Shown piece by piece: positions 1-8,135 of a stretch of 64,000 bases of DNA. The notes below the pieces were generated by a model. It did no database searches, was not told where the DNA came from, and saw nothing but the letters and a program-made list of their open reading frames with translations. The position numbers were made by a program, and so were the translations under genes. The DNA lies in contig NZ_CP060714.1 in the NCBI RefSeq assembly GCF_014395975.1, positions 2,914,001-2,978,000 on the forward strand. The letters run 5' to 3'. Origin of the DNA: Diaphorobacter ruginosibacter (GTDB lineage: Bacteria; Pseudomonadota; Gammaproteobacteria; Burkholderiales; Burkholderiaceae_C). The number at the start of each line of letters is the position of its first letter. The stretch's first letter is position 1.

Positions 1-278
1 GCCTGCAGCTCGGCCAGCACCTGCTTGTAGCGGTCCATGCGCTGCATCTGATAGAACGGGCCTTCGTCATGGTCGAGCCGCAGCCACTCCATGCCTTCCA
101 GGATCACGTCGACAGACGCCTGAGTGGAGCGCTCCAGGTCGGTGTCCTCGATGCGCAGGATGAAGTCGCCCTGGTTGGCACGGGCAAACGCCCATGGGTA
201 CAGCGCGGAGCGGATGTTGCCGAGATGGATGAAGCCCGTCGGCGACGGGGCGAATCGTGTGCGTACTTTTGTAGTCAT
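1..278 (-). CDS. gltX: Glutamyl-tRNA synthetase, N-terminal part (cut by window edge)
   Basis: Only the first 92 codons lie in the window. The protein begins MTTKVRTRFAPSPTGFIHLG, which carries the class I synthetase ATP-binding signature (PSPTG followed by HLGN, a form of the HIGH motif), followed by RIEDTDLERS, typical of GltX. The enzyme charges tRNA-Glu with glutamate in the cytoplasm. Its ATG (276-278) overlaps the metZ stop codon in an ATGA arrangement, so translation of the two is probably coupled. The rest of the gene runs off the left end. Confidence 0.95.
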   Translation of the reverse strand, partial: MTTKVRTRFAPSPTGFIHLGNIRSALYPWAFARANQGDFILRIEDTDLERSTQASVDVILEGMEWLRLDHDEGPFYQMQRMDRYKQVLAELQ

Positions 279-1489
279 TTCAATGTATCCAGTCCACGCG
301 AGAGGTCTGCCTTGAGGTCGTCAAGGTGCTCCAGCCCCACGGAAATACGGATGAGCCCCTGCCCCACGCCCGCGGCCTGGCGCTGCTCTTCGGTCAACCG
401 GCCATGCGAGGTGCTGGCCGGATGCGTGATGGTGGTCTTCACGTCGCCCAGGTTGGCCGTGATGCTGCACACGCGCGTGCTGTCCACGACATGGAAGGCA
501 TTGGCGCGCAACTGCTCGGCGCCCTCTCCCACCACGTCGAACGCGATCACCGCGCCGCCCATGCCATTTTGCTGGCGCATGGCGAGCTCATGCTGCGGGT
601 GGCTCTTGAGGCCCGGGTAGTGCACATGTGCAACCTTCGGGTGCGCCTCGAGCCAGTTGGCCAATTCGAGCGCCGCGGCGCTTTGCGCCTTCACGCGGAT
701 CGACAGGGTTTCGAGGCCCTTCATCACGACCCATGCATTGAACGGCGCAAGGTTCAGGCCGCCGCTGCGCAGGAAGGTGCCCATGACCTTGTCGACGAGC
801 GCGACCGTGCCGCATACCGCCCCAGCCATCACGCGGCCCTGTCCGTCGAGGAACTTGGTCCCCGAGTGCACGACGAGGTCCGCGCCAAACTTGGCGGGCT
901 GCTGCAGCACGGGCGAGGCGAAGCTGTTGTCCACCGCGAGCAGTGCGCCATGCGCATGCGCCAGATCGGCCAGTGCCGCGATGTCGCACAGGTCGGTGAG
1001 CGGATTGGTTGGCGTTTCCGCGAACAGCAACCGGGTATTGGGGCGAATGGCGTCCTTCCAGGCCTGCACATCCGTCTGCGAGACGAAGCTGGTCTCGATG
1101 CCGAAGCGCGCCATCTCGGTGCCCAGCAGCTTGATCGTGGAGCCGAACATCGACTGCGAACAGATCACATGGTCGCCTGTCTTGAGCGCGGTCAGCGCCA
1201 CCAGCAGGATCGCCGACATGCCGGTGCTCGTGGCCACCGCGCACTCCGTGCCTTCCATGGCCGCAAGGCGTTTCTCGAAACTCGTGACCGTCGGATTGCT
1301 GGTGCGGCTGTAGGTATAGCCATCCTCCTGCGCCGCAAAGCGGCGCGCCGCCGTTTCGCAATCCGGTTGCACGAAGCTGCTGGTCATGTAGAGCGCTTCG
1401 CTGTGCTCACCCCACTGGCTGCGATCGATGGCTTCGCGCACGGCGAGCGTGTCCGGATGCAGGCCTTGCGGCAATGTTCTGTCGGTCAC
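275..1489 (-). CDS. metZ: O-succinylhomoserine sulfhydrylase
   Basis: This 404-residue protein is full length for the Cys/Met-metabolism PLP enzyme family. It shows the PLP-lysine region (HSGTKFLDGQGR), the SxxSFASP segment and a C-terminal ISVGLEHLDDL motif. MetZ-type enzymes make homocysteine directly from an activated homoserine and sulfide. The sequence looks closer to the MetZ branch than to MetB or MetC, but substrate choice cannot be proved by eye. It lies 146 bp downstream of purF and overlaps gltX by four bases, suggesting one transcript. Confidence 0.9.
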   Translation of the reverse strand: MTDRTLPQGLHPDTLAVREAIDRSQWGEHSEALYMTSSFVQPDCETAARRFAAQEDGYTYSRTSNPTVTSFEKRLAAMEGTECAVATSTGMSAILLVALTALKTGDHVICSQSMFGSTIKLLGTEMARFGIETSFVSQTDVQAWKDAIRPNTRLLFAETPTNPLTDLCDIAALADLAHAHGALLAVDNSFASPVLQQPAKFGADLVVHSGTKFLDGQGRVMAGAVCGTVALVDKVMGTFLRSGGLNLAPFNAWVVMKGLETLSIRVKAQSAAALELANWLEAHPKVAHVHYPGLKSHPQHELAMRQQNGMGGAVIAFDVVGEGAEQLRANAFHVVDSTRVCSITANLGDVKTTITHPASTSHGRLTEEQRQAAGVGQGLIRISVGLEHLDDLKADLSRGLDTLK

Positions 1490-1635
1490 AATAAATCCTT
1501 CAGGTGTTCTTCTGAACCGCCCATGCCCGCTCTTGATGGCATTGGCGGCCGCGCGCCCTCACGAGAGTCTATGCGCGCTGCCAATCGGCGGAGGTGGGCG
1601 GCGGCGCCCGCCACCCTGCCCGGCCCCGCTGCCAC

Positions 1636-3117
1636 TCAGGCGAGCGTGGCGTCCTCGTCGTCTTCCACTGTCTCGTTGCGGCCCGCGTTGATCGCGTTGA
1701 TATCGCCTTCCGAGATGTCGCCCGTGATGTACTCGCCATCGAAGCACGATGCCTCGAAGCCCTGCACGCGCGGGTTGATCTTGCCGACCGCCTGCTTCAT
1801 CGCGTCGACGTCCTGGTAGATCAGCGCATCGCAGCCGATGACCTGGCGGATTTCCTCCACCGTGCGCCCATGCGCCACGAGCTCGGTCTTGGTCGGCATG
1901 TCGATGCCGTAGACATTCGGATAACGCACCGGCGGCGCGGCCGAGGCGAGGTACACCTTCACGGCACCCGCATCGCGCGCCATCTGCACGATTTCCTTGG
2001 AGGTGGTGCCGCGCACGATGGAATCGTCGACCAGCAGCACCCTGCGGCCCTTGAACTCGCTGCTGATGGCGTTGAGCTTCTGGCGAACCGACTTCTTGCG
2101 CGTGGACTGGCCCGGCATGATGAAGGTGCGGCCCACGTAGCGGTTCTTCACGAAGCCCTCGCGGTAGGGAAGACCCAGGAGCTGCGCGAGCTGCATCGCG
2201 CTCGGGCGGCTCGACTCGGGAATCGGGATGATCGCGTCGATCTCGCTCGGCGGCACCGTGGAGACCACGCGCTTGGCCAGCGTCTCGCCCATGTTCAGGC
2301 GCGCCTGGTACACGGAGATGCCGTCCATCACGGAGTCGGGGCGTGCCAGGTAGACATACTCGAACACGCAGGGGTGCAGCATGGTCGATTCCGCGCACTG
2401 CTCGATCTCGATGTGACCGTCGTCACGGATGAACACCGCCTCGCCCGGCGCGATGTCGCGTTCGAGCTGGTGCAGCGTACCTTCCAGCGCCACGGACTCG
2501 CTGGCCAGCATCACGGTGCCATCCGCGCTCTTGCCCATGCACAGCGGGCGGATGCCGTAGGGATCACGGAACGCGAGCAGGCCGTAGCCGGCGATCAGCG
2601 CAATCACGGCATAGGAGCCCTTCAGGCGCTTGTGCACGGCGCGCACGGCCTTGAACACATCCTCGCTCTTGAGCGGAGCGCCGCTGGTGGCGCGCGCCAA
2701 CTCATGCGCCAGCACGTTGACCAGCACTTCGGAGTCGCTCTCGGTGTTGGTGTGGCGATGGTCGGTGCTGACCAGCTCTTCGCGCAGCTGCTTGGCATTG
2801 GTGAGGTTGCCGTTGTGCACCATGTAGATGCCGAACGGCGCGTTCACGTAGAACGGCTGGGCCTCCTCCTCACTGGAGGCGTTGCCGGCCGTCGGATAGC
2901 GCACCTGTCCCAGGCCCACATTGCCGGGGAGCGCACGCATGTTGCGGGTGCGGAATACGTCTCGCACCATGCCCTTCGCCTTGTGCATGAAGAACTTGCG
3001 TCCCTCCTGCGTGACGATGCCCGCAGCGTCCTGCCCGCGATGCTGCAGCAACAGCAATGCGTCATAGATCAGCTGATTGACAGGGGCCGTACTGACCACA
3101 CCGACGATTCCACACAT
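1636..3117 (-). CDS. purF: Amidophosphoribosyltransferase
   Basis: This 493-residue enzyme catalyses the first committed step of purine synthesis, converting PRPP and glutamine to phosphoribosylamine. I chose the internal ATG at 3117 because it gives MCGIVGVV, where Cys2 becomes the N-terminal nucleophile of the glutamine amidotransferase domain. An upstream extension would bury it. The second half carries the phosphoribosyltransferase PRPP loop LLVDDSIVRGTTS. It follows cvpA on the same strand, the common cvpA-purF arrangement of proteobacteria. Confidence 0.96.
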   Translation of the reverse strand: MCGIVGVVSTAPVNQLIYDALLLLQHRGQDAAGIVTQEGRKFFMHKAKGMVRDVFRTRNMRALPGNVGLGQVRYPTAGNASSEEEAQPFYVNAPFGIYMVHNGNLTNAKQLREELVSTDHRHTNTESDSEVLVNVLAHELARATSGAPLKSEDVFKAVRAVHKRLKGSYAVIALIAGYGLLAFRDPYGIRPLCMGKSADGTVMLASESVALEGTLHQLERDIAPGEAVFIRDDGHIEIEQCAESTMLHPCVFEYVYLARPDSVMDGISVYQARLNMGETLAKRVVSTVPPSEIDAIIPIPESSRPSAMQLAQLLGLPYREGFVKNRYVGRTFIMPGQSTRKKSVRQKLNAISSEFKGRRVLLVDDSIVRGTTSKEIVQMARDAGAVKVYLASAAPPVRYPNVYGIDMPTKTELVAHGRTVEEIRQVIGCDALIYQDVDAMKQAVGKINPRVQGFEASCFDGEYITGDISEGDINAINAGRNETVEDDEDATLA

Positions 3118-3214
3118 ATTCGGTTTCCATTCTCTGGCGGGGGAGATCCGCCGAACACTCACAAAAAAATCCTGAGACCTCGGGAAGCCCCGATTGTCGC
3201 CGCGTTTGCCCTGC

Positions 3215-3703
3215 TCAGCCGGGGTGCCTTGCCGTCATGTCAACCGGCAGCAGCGGTTTCACCACCCCGAGCGCATCTTCCAAGATGGGGGCGGACTGCG
3301 CGGTTTTCCACCACTCCGCCTCGTGCATCGGCGTCCACTCGGCGATGGCGGCCACCACCAGGAGCAGGACCACGCCGCGCAGCAGCCCGAACAACCCGCC
3401 GAGCGCACGATCGGCCGGGCGCAGGCCGATCGCCTCGATCAGTTTCTTCATGAGCCAGGCGACGAAGCTGCAGCCGAAGATTGCGATCACGAACACCAGC
3501 ACGAAGCCCGCCGCATGCCGCCACATCGGATCGCTGTCCTTCATCGGCAGCAGGTTGCCCATATCGGCGGCAAACCACTGCGCCAGGAAGAACGCAATCA
3601 CCCAGCTGGCCAGGGACAGCAGCTCGAACACCAGCCCGCGCCACGCTCCGATCACGAGCGAGGCGACGAGCACCACGATGCACAACCAATCCAGCGCAGC
3701 CAT
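3215..3703 (-). CDS. cvpA: CvpA family inner-membrane protein
   Basis: This 162-residue protein has about four hydrophobic segments (roughly residues 3-20, 27-45, 65-85 and 100-120) and the family start MAALDWLCIVVLVASLVIGAWRG truncated here to its pattern: a short acidic N-terminus, then a GxxRG turn. CvpA was first linked to colicin V production and more recently to envelope stress tolerance. Its place between a SPOR protein gene and purF is the classical proteobacterial context. Confidence 0.9.
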   Translation of the reverse strand: MAALDWLCIVVLVASLVIGAWRGLVFELLSLASWVIAFFLAQWFAADMGNLLPMKDSDPMWRHAAGFVLVFVIAIFGCSFVAWLMKKLIEAIGLRPADRALGGLFGLLRGVVLLLVVAAIAEWTPMHEAEWWKTAQSAPILEDALGVVKPLLPVDMTARHPG

Positions 3704-3729
3704 GCGCAGCTCCGATCAGTGCGTCACGT

Positions 3730-4683
3730 TCAAAGAGGTATCACCGAGGCTGGCAGGCCCAGCCCCTTGATGCGACCCGCAGCCTTGTCGGCATCCGCCC
3801 GGCCCGTGAACGGCCCGACACGCACACGCGTGCGCTTGCCATCCTTGGTGTCGACCGACTGCGTGAATGCCTTCAGGCCGGCGCCCGCGAGCTTGTCGCG
3901 CACCTCCTTGGCCTTGTCTGCGTCGGCAAAGGCACCCACCTGCACGATGAAGCGCCCCTCGGCCTTCGCAGCTGCGGCGGGAGCACTGGCGGACGAGCCG
4001 GTATCACGGCCTTCCAGCAATGCACGGGCCCGTGCGGCGTCGTCATTGCGCGGCTTGGGCTCAGGCTTTGGCTCCGGTTTCGGTTCCGGCTTGGCCTCGC
4101 GCTTGGGCTCCACCTTGTGCTCTGGCTTGGCCTCCGGTTTCGTCTCGGGCTTGCGTTCAGGCTTGGGCTCCGCCGGTTTCGGCTCAGGCTTTGGTTCGGG
4201 TTTCGGCTCCGGCTTGGGAGGCTGCACGACGGGAGCCGGCGCGGGGGACGGCCTCACGGCTGGCGCAGGCGCGGGCGCCACTGCGGATGCCGCGGGCGCT
4301 GGCCTTGGAGCCGGCGTGGTCACGATCTCCTCGCCATCCGACAGTCCGGACTCGTGCGATGCACCGCCGGAGCGCGGCCCGCTTGCCGCCGATGGCGCAC
4401 CATCGGCCGAGCCGGGAACCACCAGGGGAGCCACGTTGTTGCGATCGGGAACGTCTGTGGGCAGGTTGACGGGCACCGGGCGCGGCTTGGTGTCGAACAG
4501 CCAGGTGAATCCGGCGACGCCGATCACCACCAGCACGGCGGCCCCGATGAGACGGTGGCGAGCGCGGCGGCGCATCACCTCCACGCTTTCGGCCTGTGCC
4601 GCCACACGCGAGCGTCTGGTAGCCTTGCTGCTGCCCGTGTCCTTTTCTTTTTGACCTGACCAGGGAAACTTGATAAATGCCAT
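3730..4683 (-). CDS. SPOR-domain protein with a Lys-Pro-Glu-Pro rich linker (DedD-like)
   Basis: This 317-residue bitopic membrane protein has a basic cytoplasmic N-terminus, one transmembrane helix (about 44-63), a Pro/Ala-rich stretch and a long KPEP-repeat linker (about 157-212). A C-terminal SPOR domain follows (about 243-315, with FIVQVGAF and VRVGPFTGRADADK). SPOR domains bind denuded peptidoglycan glycans at the division septum. The order folC, this gene, cvpA, purF matches the folC-dedD-cvpA-purF cluster of Gammaproteobacteria, so DedD is the likely functional counterpart. Confidence 0.88.
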   Translation of the reverse strand: MAFIKFPWSGQKEKDTGSSKATRRSRVAAQAESVEVMRRRARHRLIGAAVLVVIGVAGFTWLFDTKPRPVPVNLPTDVPDRNNVAPLVVPGSADGAPSAASGPRSGGASHESGLSDGEEIVTTPAPRPAPAASAVAPAPAPAVRPSPAPAPVVQPPKPEPKPEPKPEPKPAEPKPERKPETKPEAKPEHKVEPKREAKPEPKPEPKPEPKPRNDDAARARALLEGRDTGSSASAPAAAAKAEGRFIVQVGAFADADKAKEVRDKLAGAGLKAFTQSVDTKDGKRTRVRVGPFTGRADADKAAGRIKGLGLPASVIPL

Positions 4684-4697
4684 GAGTTATGGACTCG

Positions 4698-6023
4698 TTA
4701 TGCACCCAGATGCTTGGCTTGCAGACGAGGCGTGCCGTGCTGGAGAACACCGCCCACTGTGTAGAACGAGCCAAAGACCACGATTCTATCAGCCGGGTCG
4801 GCAGCGGCGATTGCAGCTTGTAACGCCGCCTCCGGGTTGGCATGCAGCGAAGTCTTCACCTCGCGCTTGGCGCCGGCCACCATCTGCACCGCATTCCATT
4901 TCTGCTGCAGATGCGCCGCCGTGTCGGCACGCGGAGTCGGCAGATCGGTGAAATACCAGCGATCGATCAGCGGCCCGATCTTGGCAAGCATCGGTGTGAG
5001 GTCCTTGTCGGCCATGGCGCCGAACACCGCATGCGTGACCGGGAAGTAGCCCATGGCATCCAGGTTCGCCGCAAGTGCAGCCACCGAATGCGGGTTGTGC
5101 GCCACGTCCAGCACCATGGCGGGCTGACCCGGAATGATCTGGAACCGCCCCGGCAGTTCCACCATGGCCAGCCCGGTGCGCACGGCCTGCGCCGTCACGG
5201 GCAGCTTCTCGCGGATGGCCTCGAATGCCGCCAGCACGCCCGACGCATTCACCAGCTGGTTGGCACCGCGCAGCGACGGATAGGCCAGGCCTGCATAGCG
5301 GCGCCCCCGTCCGGCCCACGCCCACTGCTGCTTGTCGCCCGTGAAGTTGAAATCGATGCCGAAGCGCCAGAGATCCGCGCCGATCTCCCTCGCGTGATCG
5401 AGCACGCTCTGCGGAGCCATCGGGTCGCTCACCACGGCCGGCCTGCCTGGACGCATGATGCCCGCCTTCTCGCGGCCGATGCTCTCGCGGTCGGGGCCGA
5501 GGAACTCCATGTGGTCGAGATCGATGCTCGTGATGAGCGCGCAGTCGGCATCGACGATGTTGGTCGCATCGAGGCGACCGCCCATGCCCACTTCCAGGAT
5601 CGCCACCTCCAGCCTGGCAAGGCTCAGCAGCCGCAGGATCGCGAGCGTGGTGAACTCGAAATAGGTCAGCGGAATCTCCTGGCCGTTCAGCACGCGCGCC
5701 TGCTCCACGGCGGCGAACTGCTCCACCAGTTGCGCGGCGGTGACGATCTCGCCATGCACGCGGCAGCGCTCTTCGAAGTGCACCAGATGCGGCGAGGTGA
5801 AGACCCCCGGCTTGTATCCCGACTGCAGCGCCACGGCTTCGAGCATGGCGCAGGTCGAGCCCTTGCCATTGGTGCCGGCCACCGTGATCACGGGGCAATC
5901 GAAATGCAGCTCAAGCCTGCGCGCCACTTCGCCCACGCGTTCGAGGCCCATTTCAATGTTGCGGGGATGCAGGCTTTCGCAATAGCTCAGCCAGCCGTCC
6001 AGGGTATCGGGAAGATTGTGCAT
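4698..6023 (-). CDS. folC: Bifunctional folylpolyglutamate synthase / dihydrofolate synthase
   Basis: About 441 residues of the Mur-ligase fold. The ATP loop is VAGTNGKGSTC near residue 50, and family motifs include FTSPHLVHFEER, YFEFTTLAIL, LEVGMGGRLDATN and LDVAHNPHS. The enzyme adds glutamate to dihydropteroate and to reduced folates. I chose the ATG at 6023 (MHNLPDTLDGWLSYCESLHP), which matches the family start. An ATG three codons upstream is the alternative. It heads the folC-SPOR-cvpA-purF series. Confidence 0.93.
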   Translation of the reverse strand: MHNLPDTLDGWLSYCESLHPRNIEMGLERVGEVARRLELHFDCPVITVAGTNGKGSTCAMLEAVALQSGYKPGVFTSPHLVHFEERCRVHGEIVTAAQLVEQFAAVEQARVLNGQEIPLTYFEFTTLAILRLLSLARLEVAILEVGMGGRLDATNIVDADCALITSIDLDHMEFLGPDRESIGREKAGIMRPGRPAVVSDPMAPQSVLDHAREIGADLWRFGIDFNFTGDKQQWAWAGRGRRYAGLAYPSLRGANQLVNASGVLAAFEAIREKLPVTAQAVRTGLAMVELPGRFQIIPGQPAMVLDVAHNPHSVAALAANLDAMGYFPVTHAVFGAMADKDLTPMLAKIGPLIDRWYFTDLPTPRADTAAHLQQKWNAVQMVAGAKREVKTSLHANPEAALQAAIAAADPADRIVVFGSFYTVGGVLQHGTPRLQAKHLGA

Positions 6024-6070
6024 ACTGCCCACGATTGTCGCCTACGCCAGCATGAGCGATGATCACGGAC

Positions 6071-6445
6071 ATGAGTACCCCCACAATCATCATCTACGGC
6101 ATCCCCAATTGCGACACAGTGAAGAAGGCCCGCACCTGGCTCACGGACCAGGGGGTGGATTACCAGTTTCACGACTTCAAGAAGCAGGGCGTTCCCGCCG
6201 ATCGCCTGCCCGGCTGGCTCAAGGCCGTGGGCCGCGACAAGCTGCTCAATACCAAGGGAACAACCTGGCGCAAGCTCGACGCCGCCATCCAGGCCCGGGC
6301 CGCGGACGATGCGGGCGCCATGGCCGTGATGCAGGAGCATGCATCGATCATCAAGCGCCCCGTCGCGGAATGGGACGGCCAGGCCGGTGGCCGCGTGACG
6401 GTGGGGTTTGACGCCGACAAGTGGAACGATCTTCTCAAAGCATGA
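6071..6445 (+). CDS. ArsC/Spx family protein (YffB-like)
   Basis: A 124-residue thioredoxin-fold protein beginning MSTPTIIIYGIPNCDTVKKA. The single N-terminal Cys in NCDTVKK and the conserved IIKRPV segment near the C-terminus define the ArsC/Spx superfamily. It lacks the full arsenate reductase triad context and an ars operon, so I treat it as a YffB/Spx-like protein of unknown substrate rather than a proven arsenate reductase. It is divergent from folC, with 47 bp between the starts. An ATG four codons upstream is possible. Confidence 0.85.
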   Translation: MSTPTIIIYGIPNCDTVKKARTWLTDQGVDYQFHDFKKQGVPADRLPGWLKAVGRDKLLNTKGTTWRKLDAAIQARAADDAGAMAVMQEHASIIKRPVAEWDGQAGGRVTVGFDADKWNDLLKA

Positions 6446-6646
6446 TCCCACCGATGGACAGGCCTTGAAAAGGCAGTGAAACGGCTTCGCCCGGCAACGC
6501 TTTACGAAGCTTTACGCCGCCATACCCTGTTTTTGACGCTCCGGGCTTCAACTTTTCTCGTGCCTGGCGCGTTAATCGGCAGGCATGCCTCATGCGCCAG
6601 CCTGGTTCGTGCAGAGGTTCCAAGTGCCTGCAAGGAGTTTCAGTCC

Positions 6647-7444
6647 ATGAACAAGTTCATCGCTTTCACCGCCCTCTCCCTTTCGGCCGCCACCGCCGGG
6701 ACGGCCTTTGCCCAGGAACAAGGCCGGGTGTTGTCGGCAACGCCCGTCATGCAGCAGGTGGCGATCCCGCAGCAGGTCTGCAACAACGAAATGGTCTATG
6801 CCCAGCGCCAGCCCAGCGGCGCGGGCGCGATCCTGGGCGCCGTGGTCGGCGGCCTCGCGGGCAGCGCCATCGGCGGCGGCTCGGGCCGCGCGGCGGCCAC
6901 GGCGCTCGGGGTCTTCGGGGGCTCCATCATCGGCAACAACGTGGAGGCCGGGCCTCCGGGCTACGTACCGATGCAGCGCTGCGGCACGCAGACCTACTAC
7001 GAAAACCGTACCGTCGCTTACGACGTGACCTATGAGTATGCGGGCCGGCGCTACACCACGCGCACGCAGTACGATCCGGGCCCGTGGATTCCGCTGTCAG
7101 TGCAACCCCTCTCCCAGGGAGGCCCGGATGCCTATGGAACCTACGGTGGCTACGGCCAGGACCCTTCTTATTCCTATCAGCGGCCGACACAGCCCCAGGG
7201 CTATTACGACGACGGCAGGTACTACGGCGACCGCGGCCAGACCTACGGCAACGATGATGGCCGCTACTACGACAACGGCAGTTACCAAGACAACCGCTAC
7301 GGCAACGGTGGCTACTATCAGGGCGGCGGTGCGCAGCCCCGCCCCGGCGTGGTCGTGACTGGCGACACCGGCACCTACACGGCGCCCGTCACCAATGGCT
7401 CCATCGAATACCGCAACTCGCGCGGCGAGCCGTATCGTCCCTGA
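6647..7444 (+). CDS. Glycine-zipper (2TM-like) envelope protein with Tyr/Gly/Asp-rich tail
   Basis: This 265-residue secreted protein has a signal peptide ending TAFAQ (about residues 1-23). A glycine-zipper stretch follows (about 60-105: GAILGAVVGGLAGSAIGGG), like those of SlyB/17-kDa antigen type proteins, then a globular TYYENRTVAYDV segment and a low-complexity YYDDGRYYGD-type tail (about 175-235). The start is set by AAGGAG at 6632-6637 ahead of ATG 6647. It is followed by a strong terminator. Likely an outer-membrane or periplasmic structural protein; no specific function is claimed. Confidence 0.82.
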   Translation: MNKFIAFTALSLSAATAGTAFAQEQGRVLSATPVMQQVAIPQQVCNNEMVYAQRQPSGAGAILGAVVGGLAGSAIGGGSGRAAATALGVFGGSIIGNNVEAGPPGYVPMQRCGTQTYYENRTVAYDVTYEYAGRRYTTRTQYDPGPWIPLSVQPLSQGGPDAYGTYGGYGQDPSYSYQRPTQPQGYYDDGRYYGDRGQTYGNDDGRYYDNGSYQDNRYGNGGYYQGGGAQPRPGVVVTGDTGTYTAPVTNGSIEYRNSRGEPYRP

Positions 7445-7466
7445 CCGAACGGCATCGACCAGCCCC

Positions 7467-7494
7467 AGGGAGCCCTCGCGGCTCCCTTTTTTTC
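7467..7494 (+). terminator. Rho-independent terminator after the glycine-zipper gene
   Basis: A perfect 8-bp stem (AGGGAGCC/GGCTCCCT) with a 5-base loop is followed by seven T, 23 bp after the stop codon. Confidence 0.9.
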
Positions 7495-7655
7495 ATCGCC
7501 GGGCCGCCCCAAGATGAAAAGCGCCCCGTTGGGGGCAGCGGACCATGCGAAGCAGGGAAGCGTGGGGGCCCTCTTTCATCGCCGAGCCGCCCCAAGATGA
7601 AAAGCACCCCCTTGGGGGCAGCAGACCATGCGAAGCAGGGAAGCGTGGGGCCCTT
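7491..7655. repeat. Two tandem copies of an 83-bp intergenic repeat
   Basis: Two nearly identical units start at 7491 and 7574. Each runs from TTTCATCGCC through GCCGCCCCAAGATGAAAAGC and a G/C-rich core to AGCAGGGAAGCGTGGGG. They differ at only a few bases. The unit contains the short inverted pair TTTCATC / GATGAAA and a GCCCC/GGGGGC hairpin. Related intergenic repeats are common in Comamonadaceae; I see no coding potential. Confidence 0.85.
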
Positions 7656-7766
7656 TTTCATGGGGGGCGCGAAACGAAGCATGGCGCGGAAAACCACAGC
7701 CGCCTCGGGGGAGCCTAGAATCGAGGGTTTGACCTTTCTTTCATCCACTGAACATTCAGCGCATCC

Positions 7767-8084
7767 ATGACCACCGAAAAGATTGATGGCGTTACCGTCA
7801 CGACCAAAGCCAATGTGTACTTCGACGGCAAGTGCGTGAGCCACAACCTCACCTACCCCGACGGCACGAAGAAATCCGTGGGCGTGGTGCTGGCCGCCGA
7901 GCTCACCTTCGGCACCGCCGCGGCGGAGATCATGGAGTGCGTGGGCGGCTCCTGCGAGTACAGGCTCGCCGGCAGCGACCAGTGGGTGAAATCCGGCCCT
8001 GGCGAGAAGTTCAGCATTCCGGCCGATTCCAAATTCGACATCCGGGTGGCCGAGGCCTATCACTACATCTGCCACTACGCCTGA
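7767..8084 (+). CDS. ppnP: Pyrimidine/purine nucleoside phosphorylase
   Basis: A 105-residue cupin-fold protein of the PpnP (formerly UPF0345/YaiE) family. Matching features are the length, the VTVTTKANVYFDGKC start, the PDGTKKSVGVVL segment and the ending YHYICHY. The family splits purine and pyrimidine nucleosides with phosphate. It lies 51 bp upstream of argG on the same strand and may share its transcript. Confidence 0.9.
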   Translation: MTTEKIDGVTVTTKANVYFDGKCVSHNLTYPDGTKKSVGVVLAAELTFGTAAAEIMECVGGSCEYRLAGSDQWVKSGPGEKFSIPADSKFDIRVAEAYHYICHYA

Positions 8085-8135
8085 TTTCCGCTTCGGAAGC
8101 AGCGCGGCCCTCCCCTCACACTCACGGACAACAAC

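Noticed and set aside
1594..3453. Plus-strand frame over purF and cvpA
   Set aside because: Antisense shadow with low-complexity His/Arg/Ala composition.
4050..4220. Regular short repeats resembling a CRISPR array
   Set aside because: They are the codons of the KPEP linker inside the SPOR protein gene.
6071..6445. Assignment as a true arsenate reductase
   Set aside because: No ars operon context and only the family-level Cys motif; Spx/YffB-like is safer.
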